Shown: piece by piece, positions 46,985-58,562 of the stretch
Layout of the letters: every line of letters starts with the position of its first letter
Numbering within the stretch: the first letter of the stretch is position 1
DNA from: Cryptomeria japonica
Taxonomy: Eukaryota > Streptophyta > Pinopsida > Cupressales > Cupressaceae
DNA length: 64,000 nucleotides
NCBI RefSeq assembly: GCF_030272615.1
Contig: NC_081406.1
Span: 464,034,072-464,098,071 of the forward strand
Direction: 5' to 3'
Program-made: the position numbers and the translations under genes
Notes under the pieces: generated by a model
Databases searched by the model: none
The model's input: only the letters and a program-made list of their open reading frames with translations
What the model was told of the DNA's origin: nothing

Positions 46985-49370
46985 ATGGTTGAAACCCATT
47001 CCCAAAAATCTAGGAGAGAAACTAAAGAGGCTCAAGAGTCTGCAAACATGAGTTCATATGAGTATGACAATGATATCTTTTTCAATTCTAATCATACTAC
47101 ATTACCTAACATGGATGCCTATAGAAACATTCCAAATATTGAGAACATGGACACTACAAACAACAATGAAACACACAATGATAATATGGATAATATTTCA
47201 GTACATTCAGTAGAAGTGAAAGACTCTATTATGGATCCCCAAATCAATTGATTGGTTGAGGATATAATGAGGAGAGATAGAAAATACTTCTTACAAGTGA
47301 TGGCACAAAGTGGAGCCAAGATCTCCCATGATTTTGACATGTCTCAAATAATGGAAAATCGACCTTTGCAACAACCTCACCTTAACATGGATCAAAGGAG
47401 GCCTAATAATGGAGGCAATAGAGGACCACATATTGTTCCTGAATCACCATCATCTTTGTTTTAAAAACCTAAGGTCCCACATACATATGGTCAAGTATAT
47501 GATACTCACCTTCACAGACCATTATGGAAGTCTTATGCAGAAAAATATGCTCAATCACATTCCAATGTTAAGGACCAACCACCAAAGAAATTGGATATCC
47601 AAAGGCATGATAAAAATTTGGACACAAGGAAACCCCATGTCAAATTTAGGGCAACACATTAGAAGAAACTCATGACATGCTTGTAGAGTAAGGTATACAT
47701 GGACAAAACATATATTCCATTCCTCATCATGACTCTATACCAAGTGGTCCATATACGCAAAATCACTATAGACTTCCTCCATATGAACATGTGTATGATT
47801 GATACCATCCATATATGCAACATGCTCCTCCTCCACCCAGTGCTTCAGGCTTGGGGTATGGTCCAAGAAGTCGGTCTCCACCTAAGAACAATTTGGAACA
47901 ACAAATTAAGGACTTACAAAAGAAAATGGAGGACATAAATACATTGAAGCCAACTTACACAATGAGAGACATATGTCCCTATCCATTTGACAAAATCATT
48001 CCAATGCCTCCATTTCCTACACACTTTGTGACACCTAAGTTTGATAAGTATAGAGGAAAAGGAGATCCTAAGGCACACATAAGACAATTTTTCATAGCTT
48101 GCATTGAGGTAGTAGCAGAAGAGACATATTTGATGAGATTATTCCCATAGAGCTTAGGCGATCAAGCTATGGAATGGTTCTCCCAACTCCCACCTGGAAT
48201 TAAGTCATGGGGTGACTTAGCAGAGGCATTTATCCAACATAGAGATAGACATATCGGTCACTACTTTGTGCAACACCAAGCAAAAGGATGGAGAAATCTA
48301 GCCAGCAAGTGCTCTTGTGAAATTCCACAAAAACAAATGGTAGAGATGTTCACCCAAAATGTTAACAAAGACATTGGTTATGATCTAAGAAAAGCTTGTT
48401 TGTCCACCTTTAAGGACGTCATTGAAAAAGGCTTAGCAATAGAAAAGGTCCTAATTGAGCAAGGCATTGTCAAAATATTCAAAGAAAACAAAGAGGACTA
48501 TAATGGAAAAGACAAACCAAGATTTTGGAATAAAAACAAGAACACAGTCAATAATGGTGTTGTTGATGCCAATATAGTACGACCCAAAATCATTTTTTTG
48601 GGATAAAGCTCTAAAAACAATCAAGTGAATACTCAAACAACTTCCAAATCATGAAGGAAGTACACCCCATTGGGAGAACCAATTCAGTCGGCTTTCAAGA
48701 AGCTAGTGGCAAACAAAATAGTAACAATCCCAAATCTACCTCCATATGAGCCAAAGGTTAAACCAAATTGGTGGAATGATGATGAATATTGTGAATTTCA
48801 TAAGAGAAAAGGTCATAAAATAGGAAATTGTATTTGACTGAAGAACATCATACAAGATCTTATTGATAGAGGTGACATTGAGATTCAAGGACACTCATCC
48901 AATCAAGAACATGAAATGTTAAAAGAACCATTTCCAAAACATGACAAGGGAAAAGCTAAAGCCACAAATGACCAAACCAACTATACCAGAGCATCTTATA
49001 ACTATGATTCAACTATCAAGCACATTTTGATGGACAATTATGTCTCTACCATAATCATCAAGAACAAAATGCCTGAGAATTCTACACAAAGGGCCAAGAT
49101 TGTCCTAAAAGGAATTGGATCTTCTTCCGAACCTACCTCTAAATGTAATGTCACAACTCATCAAGGTAAATTCACCTTGCAAGGTGCTCCAACTAAAAAA
49201 ATTGCTTCCTCATCAGCCAAACTTGAGTATGAACTTGTAGAAGAGCTAGGGAAGACACCCGTGCTTATCTCCGTCCTCGAGCTTTTACATATATCCCCTA
49301 CACATAAAGCCATTCTTGACCAAACTGTAAGAGACACTTCCATCCCCATTGATTTGAAGATGGACTAGTT
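46985..49370 (+). pseudogene. gag: Tat-type Gag (Element 4), frameshifted
   Basis: Begins MVETHSQKSR. After an acidic Asn-rich N-terminus, a frameshift between 47460 and 47815 leads to the Gag core in another frame: LEQQIKDLQKKMEDINT, RDICPYPFDKIIPMPPFPTHF, TPKFDKYRGKGDPKAHIRQF and TYLMRLFP. A TAG then precedes SLGDQAMEWFSQLPPGIKSW. The core aligns block by block with Gag of Element 3 but has clearly diverged. A CEFHKRKGHKIGNC zinc knuckle lies near 48790-48830. Confidence 0.85.
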
Positions 49371-50060
49371 TCAAGCCATGGTGGGATACCTTTCTTTTCC
49401 ACACTCCCTTACATTTACAGAAGCTAATGATGCCTCCGTGAGCCAACCACATAATGCACCTTTACACATTGAATCCTTCCTACACAAGTACCAAATAAAA
49501 TGAGTCCCGATAGATGGAGGAGCAGGTCTGAACATTTTTACTTTGAACACAATAATACAATTGGGATATTCGGACAAAGCTGTGAATGCTACAAATAAAA
49601 TTACCATCAAAGCATATGATTATGAAGAGCGTTCATCTAAAGCACAATTACCTTACCTCTTAGAGTTGGGCTAGTTACAAAGGATGTGGTTTGTAAATTC
49701 CTAGACCTGGATCTCACATACAACATATTGCTAGGACGTCCTTGGATTCATGAAATGAGGACAATCCCATCTACATACCACCAATGCATTAAGTTTCCTC
49801 ACAATGTAGTTGAAATAACAATTAATGGTGATCCTAATCCATTTATATATTGCAATAACCTGCGACATAGATAAAAAATAACAATACCTGTCAATCGAGA
49901 AGTTGTTCCATCTTCAACATATGTGGATCCAGAATCCTTGAAAGCTTCTACGTCAACACAAGCAGAGATCAAAGAAAAGTTCAAGATTAAAGACATGGGA
50001 TGTGGTGAATATATCATCCATGTTGATCAATGCTCACTATCTCCTAAGGTATTCACTCAA
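49371..50060 (+). pseudogene. Tat-type aspartic protease region (Element 4)
   Basis: Active-site motif IDGGAGLNIFT after a TGA (probably Arg CGA), then KITIKAYDYEERSSKA as in Element 3. After a frameshift near 49680 comes DLTYNILLGRPWIHEM, retaining the Trp lost in Element 3, and STYHQCIKFPHN. Decayed, but the fold-defining blocks are readable. Confidence 0.85.
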
Positions 50061-50081
50061 TAGAAATAATCTATAAATAAT

Positions 50082-50816
50082 TTGCAAGGAATTGGGTATG
50101 AACCACCTAGTGTTGTGGCTACTAAGTCTGAATGCAAATCTCCTCTAGTGGTGCAAGCATCTCTTGATATCAATAGTTCTAAGAGTGGTTTTAGCAAAGA
50201 ATCTATTGACTATATCATCATCCCTTTTGAGAACTCACATAGCCTTACCATTTCATCCACTCCCTCCATTTCCACTCATCTCCCAGACTTGGATCAACAA
50301 GAATCACAAAATACCTTACTCATTGGGGATCAAGAATCAAGCTTTGAAAATAAAAATCTATAAGTCAAAAATAAAGAAAAGTCCTTTAGTCCAAATCAAA
50401 ATCAAAAGCTATTGGACTCTGCAAAAATCAAAGTCAAGGATAAAAATCCTATGAAAGCAAAAGAGAAAGAGATGATCTCCCCTAATATCAAAATAACTGG
50501 GGGCAAAACGTTTTAAAATTTCAAGCCAAAAAGAATACTTGTTCATCCCAAGTCTCCATCATGCTATCGTACTCTCACTTCTTTTCACAATCATAAGCCT
50601 TCATCACTCATCCACTTGTTTCACACATCCATCCCCTTTTGGCGATATATCATGGACCTTTAATGGAGCTTCCTCAAGGGATTTTGTTATCAGGGATGCC
50701 CAAACTTCTTTAGGTGACATGCATATGGGCCTATGTAGTCCACACACTAGTAATTCTATCTCAGTTCCTTTATCAAGGAAGATAGTCACTCGAGATACAC
50801 ATCATTCAATCAAGGA
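50082..50816 (+). pseudogene. Linker replacing the RT-RNase H-integrase core (Element 4)
   Basis: The frame runs with several stops from the protease side straight into the integrase tail at 50817, the same phase throughout. Visible stretches are charged or Ser-rich (KSGFSKESIDYIIIPFENS, IKVKDKNPMKAKEKEM). The alternative frame at 50539-50816 contains DISWTFNGASSRDFVIRDAQ and SLGDMHMG. No polymerase, RNase H or integrase catalytic motif is present. Confidence 0.5.
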
Positions 50817-51077
50817 ATGAACAACTACAATCATAAGGTTAAGCCTCACATATTTGAGGTGGGTGACCTGGTTCTCAAGGAAAATTCTAAGAATCAACAA
50901 GACAGAGAGAAGAAGGGAAAATTCGAACCAAATTGGCTTGGTCCTTACATCATTACAACAGCCTATGGATCCGATGCATATCAACTCTCAACCATAGAGG
51001 GTGAACTTTTGGAGGATCCTATCAACAACATGTACCTTTTCAGGTTTTACACAGCTCTTCAGAGTATCCTAATTTAA
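50817..51077 (+). pseudogene. Integrase C-terminal tail only (Element 4)
   Basis: YNHKVKPHIFEVGDLVLKEN, then GKFEPNWLGPYIITTAYG, matches the C-terminal end of integrase in Element 3 (YNHKVIPRNSKIGDLVLKEN, PNWLGPYVIISAYG). The zinc-binding and DDE parts are missing, so the fragment marks the right edge of a large internal loss. An A-rich run follows directly, as in Element 3. Confidence 0.85.
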
Positions 51078-52796
51078 AAATACAAAAAAATCAAAAAAAT
51101 TCAAAAATACAAAAAAATCATAAACATAAAAAATCATTACTTGGTGAAAACTTGGCAAACAAGCACCTTGTGACACAAAAAAATTGAAAAATTAAAAAAG
51201 GAAAGATAAATAAATTTCATCCAATGGTTAAAACCACTTTGGTGGTGTCCTGGGCAAGTACCATGGTGAAAACTGGGTCACCGGTGCCATGTGTAGAGAC
51301 ATTGCTCCTCCCTCCTTCAGGATTCAATCTCATCCTTTCACTTTGCACACACTCACAACTTATCCATCCATAATAAACTTACCCATTCCCATCATGGCTT
51401 GTTATTGATCTACCTAAGATTAGTTAGTCATTCATAATAATCCTTCCTTTTCAGCCCTTTCCATTCATAATAAATTAGCTCCTATCTGTGGCTAAGGAAA
51501 ATCCTACGTCTAGTGATGGGTGCGGAACTAAGAGCATTGCCTATTCTAAGGAGCACAGTTTCTTCCAATTTTCTTTAATCTATCCATGCACAATTCTTAA
51601 TAAAGCAACATTTACATCACCAGTCCACAATAAAGTTTTGTCTTCTCCACAATAAAGTATCAGTTGCATGGATTCAGTCAGTTTCAAATGAGACACACCA
51701 GCAACAATAGGCTTCAACAAATCAAATCTTTCAACAGACTCGGGCAACATTATGGTTCAGTGCTATCTATCCTTTTGTGAAAGTAAACATTGTGACCACA
51801 ATCAAATAGGCTTATACAAGTGACAAGAGACACTAAACTTGAGGACTACAGTGGATGTCAGTGTCGAGTCTTGGTTTTCTATTGATTTTATCTTTTGGTG
51901 ACATGTCTTTTATCTTTTCCAGGATGTCTCTAACTAGAGATTTTATCTCCAAGATGTCTTTGACTAGAAAGGCAAGGATGGGGTATCGTCACATATTTTT
52001 CTTTGTTGTCCATGGATTGTCTCTTAGAAATGCTATGACTTGTCCAAGGATATGAGGACATTGTGAGTCTAGTATGAACTGAGGCATTCCCTGTTTGCAA
52101 CTTTCTTATCTCCATGCAAATGGGTACAATGACTTTCTGGGTCGAACATATGCCTAGATTGTCATAACTTACTTGCCATAATAAAGCTCAATGATGATAA
52201 CGCACAAGAAGCTATTTCACTTTCATATCTTCTATCTTCCATCTCCCTTTCTTGATTGACTTTTATCGTCCTTCTTGAGTTTGTGTAGCCTACTATCACA
52301 TGACTAAGTATAATGACACACCAAAAATATTTGCATTTCATGTAGTTGCACCTGCATTACCACATATAAGCATTTCATACATACATATAGATATCACAAT
52401 TGCATCACATCCTACACACAACACATGTTAGCACATCTTACATTTTTATCATGTAAATAGTTATTTGCATTATCATATTCATCTGCATTTTATACATTCA
52501 CATTTGCATATGCATAACATATTAAAAACATAAAAAAACAAAAATATTGCATTTCATCATGTACATATTTTCATCCATATCATAAGCATCACATAGAAAC
52601 GTACATCATAAGACATATAGAAGCATCACATAGGTACACATGTATATAGCTTCCACAAGGATGAATCTCATATATATATAATCATAAGTGTCATGATACA
52701 ATGATGTCAAAATCATATGGCTACAATCACCCGAAGGTGTCTACGTCATCATACAAAAATAGTACAAAACACTAATACATAGGGAGCCCTCTAAGG
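51078..52796. other. 3' region of Element 4, first part
   Basis: Non-coding. It includes A-rich runs (51070-51200) and a CATTTGCAT/ACATATCA-rich low-complexity zone (52330-52690) comparable in position to the 22-bp repeat zone of Element 3. Confidence 0.45.
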
Positions 52797-53265
52797 CTAT
52801 GATGAACTCCCTCCCTTGGAGCTAGCTAGCCTCGATAGATTCTGAGCCCTAGAAGGACCCACCCCAAAATCATCTCTCTTGTCCCCTCTATCTACTGGTG
52901 GTGGAAGACCCATAGCCCCACCACTATGCTTGTCACCTATCTCTCATGTCTAGCCCTCATCTCCAGCCCTGGATCCTAAAACACTTGTCTCAGTGCATCC
53001 CTGTCTCTCTCTTGATCGTAAGGAACCAACTCCCCATCAATCAGTATCCTCAATATCCTATATACATCCTCTAAGGTGACTGCCATCTCACCCATAGCCA
53101 AATGAAAAGTATAAGTCTTTGAGTGCTATCTCTCAGCTAGTGCAATCAGCAACCCCATGTTTGCCCAAAAATTAGGCACATACAAAATATATCACAGACC
53201 CATGACCTCAATTGCTTCTCTATCCTCAAATGTCAGCTCTGGTCATAATCTCTGAGTCGAAGGGA
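52797..53265 (-). pseudogene. Antisense PMD ORF remnant (Element 4)
   Basis: Read against the element in one frame: ELTFEDREAIEVMGL, NMGLLIALAER-HSKTYTFHL, GEMAVTLEDVYRILRILIDG, ELVPYD, matching the first PMD blocks of the Element 3 antisense ORF. The stop inside AER-HS replaces the conserved Trp (TGG). Soon after VPYD the frame jumps to a Pro/Gly/Ser-rich tail (GLPPPVDRGDKRDDFG) ending in TAG, so the second half of the domain, including the W-R-P-Y-T block, is deleted. Confidence 0.8.
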
Positions 53266-53339
53266 ATCTCTCCTGTGACTCCAGCATAGGTAAGTCCTCC
53301 TGTAGTCAAGTAAATCAATTGTGTCAATCATAGTGGCAT

Positions 53340-53580
53340 TCCCTATTCATCACAAAATGCTACTTATTACCCTAGTTCTTATGGTACTCTATCCTAGTGA
53401 CACTCCTTGTTAATCACAAAGTGTTTCTTTTTATCCTAGTGGTACTCCCTATTCATCACAAAGTACTACATGTTTGCACTACTTGTTCATCACAAAGTGA
53501 TGCTCTTTTTTTAGTACTCCCTGTTCATCACAAAGTACTATGTCTTTGTACTCCCTGTTCATCACAAATTCCCTCGATCT
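53340..53580 (-). repeat. Dispersed short repeat in the antisense leader of Element 4
   Basis: Five or more copies of TTCATCACAAAGTACTA-type sequence (plus strand), several preceded by ACTCCCTG, at 35-60 bp spacing. It lies just upstream of the PMD remnant when read on the minus strand, the same position as the TAGCGCAT array in Element 3. Confidence 0.7.
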
Positions 53581-54236
53581 ATCCTATCCTAGGGCCTCTG
53601 CTTGAGTGTATCCTCTTGAGTAGTTTCCTAATTGGTAACGTATGTTCTATCATAGAGTTGTCAATCCTAGCCCTACCCAGTCTTCCCTAGAGGACCTACT
53701 TGAGTGTATCGTCTTAGTAGCTTATCCAATCGACATCGTATGTTCATCATAGAACTACTGATTTAGCCTAGAAGACATAAACATGTATTTAAGACATAAA
53801 CGCACTTTCATGACACAAATGCGCATCCATGATGCAGACACGCCTTGACGTTTTTACCTTGCTTGACAATTTTTCTAGACATATATAAAGCACATTTATT
53901 TCTCTACCTAGCATGCATTTATGACAATAATTAATGCAGCAAAGTACAAGGAGGTTTTGCAGTACTCACCGGGTCTCCTGCATCTGCTGGCCTCTGAAAT
54001 CAGCGATCATGATAGAATCTGTGAACCAAAGCCATTGCTGCTGATTGCTGATTTCTCTCTACTCTCTCTGCACTCTGATCTCTTGGATGTGTGGACAACA
54101 ATGAGGATGTGTTCCCTTGCAATCTATCTTATAGACTATCCTAGCCCTAGCCCTCATTTCTCGCGCCAATCTTCTTTATCCCGTGACTCTATCACTCTAT
54201 CCTATCTGATCAATCCTTTCTAGCCTTTCTTTATTA

Positions 54237-54292
54237 TCGAGAGATTGTCTGTGATCTTTTCAGATATTTTCATCCAATCTCTCGAGGGGGCA
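54237..54292 (+). promoter_or_regulatory. 3' stem-loop followed by G-rich tract (Element 4)
   Basis: Perfect 11-bp inverted repeat: TCGAGAGATTG at 54237-54247 with its complement at 54275-54285, loop 27 nt. TTATTATCG leads into the left arm, and GAGGGGGCAT follows the right arm, both as in Element 3, although most of the stem sequence differs. Confidence 0.78.
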
Positions 54293-54370
54293 TATCATTC
54301 CCATCTTGGGGCAACTTTGTATCAGTTCATCTTATCTTCTTTGAAACAATGTGACAAGCTGCATTGTCTC

Positions 54371-54384
54371 AAAGAGGGGCAAAA
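54371..54384 (+). promoter_or_regulatory. Polypurine tract of Element 4
   Basis: AAAGAGGGGCAAAA directly before TGTAGACACC, the same tract as in Element 3. Confidence 0.9.
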
Positions 54385-54557
54385 TGTAGACACCTAAAAT
54401 TGTCATGTCGAATTAAATAAATATCTTTATTTATTTAATTATTTTAGCTTAATTCTTCTATTAAATAAATAAATCTTTATTTATTTAAATTAATTCATTT
54501 ATCCTCTTCTATCCTTATTTCTCATTTAAATAAATACCTTTATTTATTTAAATTATC
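54385..54557 (+). repeat. 3' LTR of Element 4, left piece
   Basis: Collinear with the 5' LTR to AAATTATC, where the nested insertion begins. It ends with the TTATC target copy at 54553-54557. Confidence 0.93.
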
Positions 54558-57500
54558 TATAATGCCCCGCCAGAAACCCTAAAGGAAAACAATACAACTA
54601 GGCAACTAAAAGGGTGAATTATTATTATTTTTTCTTTAAATAGAACAAGTGCACTAATAATAACTATTGCACGTCTAATAACACAGTGGAAGTCTAACAC
54701 CTGATTCCCTAAGGGGTACCAACAAAGCTTACTTCGTAGATTATATTAACAACATGGAAAATCCTATTGTTCAGCTAATTAGGAAAATTAAAGGTTTAAG
54801 ATAGAAGCTACACATAATTCTAAACTCCATAATGAAAGAATCAATGTACACCAATACATCATTTCTCATAGTTCATATATACAAAAGGTTAAAGAAACTG
54901 AATTAACATACATTCCAATGACTCCCTTTTACAATATCCATACATACATGGTTACAAAATACCATGGATTAACACATTACAATATGAAGGTTACATAAAG
55001 TTTGATACAATGATCACGAACAAGAACTGGTACATGAACCATGAACCAAGAACATCAATGAAGCCCTTCCTCGCCTGAAGATACATTCCAGAACATTCGA
55101 TGGGAAGTGGCACTACCACAGACCATGTGATCACGAAATGGAACCACCCCACCGTGCTAGGAGATAGTAGAAAACCCTCAAGCAAGAAAAATAAGACAAG
55201 TACTAAAGAAATACATGACTCCACAAACATTCATGTGACTCAACTCACAAACACTAGTGACTCTAAGGTGAGAGTGTCATCACATAGCTTACGATGGATA
55301 CCATGGTACAACCTCCTAGGTCCCGGCTCTCTATCCTGGTAACCTCTCCCAGCTTCCGGCTCCAACTAAGTCTCATGCGGACCCTACCAATCCTTTCATG
55401 AAGACAAGGTGGTTAGTTTTGCATTCTAGGCCTTCTCATAGCATTATGAGCCCTGTACAAGCACTACACCTATGCACAAGGCACATTATCTTAATTAATG
55501 TTTATTTCACCCATATCAATTTTTAGGTTATCACTTTTTCACTAACTTCTGATGGGTTATCCTGTCATCCACTTTGGGCTTGACCCTTGCTTAGAAGCCA
55601 CTCTCTCTCATAGGACACTACAGGAAAAGTCTCTCTACAAGAACTCTATGGTGAAACAGACAACCATACCTAATCCTGACAAACCACTGGTGAAGGATAC
55701 ACGATTTACAAACCAAAGGTTGACCATTTGGACAAAGCACACAATGGCTCACATCCATAAAGTTATACCTCGACACTTGACCAAGGAAACATAATAACAT
55801 AGGACACAACAATAATGCAAACAAGAATTGGAATTTAAACTTGACAGAAAACACCATTTACACATGATCCTAACACAGGCAATCTTTCCTTAAACAGTCA
55901 AAATGCATAAACTACTTGCAAATAAAGACTTCCAGAAAATAAGAATCACAACTATATTAATACACTATTTAATAAGTCGTAAACCTAATGTTTCAACAAT
56001 AAGCCATTACTCCCCAAACTCTCCTAGAGAAGAAACTAAAAATTCTTAATACCTAGGTTCTAAACGCAAGCATAAATTTCTATATAATAAAAAGGTGTGC
56101 AATATGTTCTTAAACAAATTTCACTACTATAGCTATAATATAATTACACTTAATATTCTATTATTTTCCATTAAATAACCCAAACAATAAATGATACTTC
56201 ACCATAACTATAACATAAGCCAGATTATAATCATTACTTATAACAAAGACTTTGTAAATAATAATAATCCAAAACTAAAATACAAATTACACCCTTCCTT
56301 AAATAATAAACAAAATCAAATGAAACCCTGACCTCTTTGCAAGCTTGAATTTGAATTGTGAAACTTCTAACGATCTTCCACCAATTAGCTATATGCCTTG
56401 CTTGTCAATCTCAAACTTGTTATTCTCCAACTCGCTATTCTCTGACTTGCTATTCTCCAACTTGCTATTCTCCTATTTCATTCTCTATTCCTTCGTTGCA
56501 TCTCCATCCCCCTTCTCTTCCCACTCAATGGTTATATATAGTGTAGCCATCTCCCCACATTCCTACTTTCGGGCTATCTCTACTAGAGGTGGATTGATTC
56601 CAATTGACACCACTCAAGATCTAATTACAACATAATAGTCCTAGTCGTAATTGAACACCTATGTGTTCATCATGTAAAGTTCTTCATTACCTATTTCACA
56701 ACACCACACTTCCATAGTGGTTAAGTCCTTATTTATAGATAATACATGTGGCTTTTGACTTCAATACTAAATTGACTTTACTAAAAATAACTTCCTAACA
56801 ATGTGCAAGGTTAAATTACCATATAATTCACGTTGAAAATGGTGGATATGGGTGGGTTTACGTGGGCTGATGAACCACGTTATTTTCTAAGTTAATCCTC
56901 ACATTAATTTTTACCCTTAAATTACTCCCTTCCACCACATTTCTTAATGGACATGGTTGCATGCAAATTGGTACCCCCACCGTTATTGCTTGTTGACGTG
57001 GGGTTTATATAATGTAAAGGGAGGAGGGCACGTATACAAAAGTGAGGAGGGTGGTCGGTAGTAATATCGATCCCTCCCTTTATTAAGGGGGTGGTTGATA
57101 TTACTATTGACCACCCTACTTTTTAGTTTTTATTAAAACTTTAAAACTTACAACCTACCACCTTCCAATATTTGCTATTTATATTATGTTATATTTTTTT
57201 CAAAAATTTATTTTAATTTCCATTTTTTCTTTACTATATATTTTTATTATAAAGTTAATTAATTAATGACCCTTTTATTAATATAAATATTTAACAAATT
57301 AAATATATATATTTTGATTCTTCAATAAAACAATATTTATAATTAATTTTTTTTTTAAATATTTTTTTTTAAATATATCATAATTACATATTTATATATT
57401 TGTATATGGTCGATTCATAAAACTATATGGCCGATTCATATACATATGTATAATATGTATTTATATTTATTCTCATGATAATTGTTTATATATACATATA

Positions 57501-58557
57501 TATATAAACAATTATCCTGAGAATAAATATAAATACATATTATTATATAAATAACTAATATTTATATAAAATTTGTATTATTGTAACCAAAATGATGCTT
57601 AATAAAGATGTATTTCTTTTTGTACGAAAGACAATAAACATTCAATATATAGTACGTTACGTCATAAAATCCAACTTATAAATAATCCTATAAAGAATGA
57701 TCAACACAATTGAATATGACTCAGAATTACCTACGCATATATGAATATGAATATGTCTGAGTCTGAATCTACATATTAAATACGTATAACAATAGTATAA
57801 ATTGAAAACCAATCATCGAACATAGTTTTCGATAATTCGCCTACTTCTACACGAAGGACGTTAAATCCTAACATCACTATTATCAACAATCTTTCACCCT
57901 TCATGGACAAATAAACACAACAAGCAATAATTAAAATCACTAAACATGCAAACAAAGAAAACCTCAAGTGATTTCTCATAAAAGGTCAATCAACAAAATA
58001 TGAAGGTCAATGACTGACAAGACGACTAACTGACAACACTCACCTGAGTGCAACTGAACAAAATAGGGTCATCTACTATCTCCTCCACTTCCATCAGAAA
58101 ATATAAGGCACGCTTAGACCTGTGAAGCTAGGTGGAGACGATACCCTGTACCTACACGGTACTTGTACCTACAATTATCCTGCATCACCGAACCACTCAT
58201 GCAAATATACAATATAGAAAACATGACATACACACCGATGAAGGAGAATCGTGACGTTCCCTGTCTCACCGATATGAATGAAGGAAAATCATCCCCTTGC
58301 ATCCAATACACTCGTAAACACACAATATATAATTCCACATTGCATAGATAAAGTAAAGTGTCAGTACATAGCAATAATCCATAAAGTGCTATAAACCACA
58401 AGTACTAAAATACTGCAAATAAATTATGCATTCCATATCCAGATAAAACATGAAATAATGTCATATAAGTCTGAATAATAAAACATGGTAATGTATCCAT
58501 TGAAAACAACCAAAATAAAATACGAGTTCAATGAGTTCAAACGAGTAGGGTACTACA
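54558..58557. mobile_element. 4.0-kb insertion in the Element 4 LTR; class unresolved
   Basis: Flanked by TTATC on both sides (54553-54557, 58558-58562). It starts TATAATGCCCCGCC and ends GGTACTACA. The reverse complement of the end, TGTAGTACCCTACT, differs from the start only by transitions at six of fourteen positions, so it may have short inverted ends. A 5-bp duplication with a CA end fits a retroelement whose TG start has mutated to TA. I found no internal direct repeat, primer site or long frame. A giant solo LTR or a non-autonomous element are the main options. Its middle (56900-57560) is AT-rich. Confidence 0.7.
57450..57543. repeat. 94-bp near-perfect palindrome
   Basis: The left half (ATAATATGTATTTATATTTA and onward) and right half are reverse complements across 47 pairs with two mismatches and no spacer. 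It lies in AT-rich DNA inside the 4.0-kb insertion. Confidence 0.88.
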
Positions 58558-58562
58558 TTATC

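Noticed and set aside
54558-58557. A complete LTR retrotransposon with two LTRs in the 4.0-kb insertion
   Set aside because: The start sequence does not recur inside, and no primer site or polypurine tract next to an internal LTR was found.
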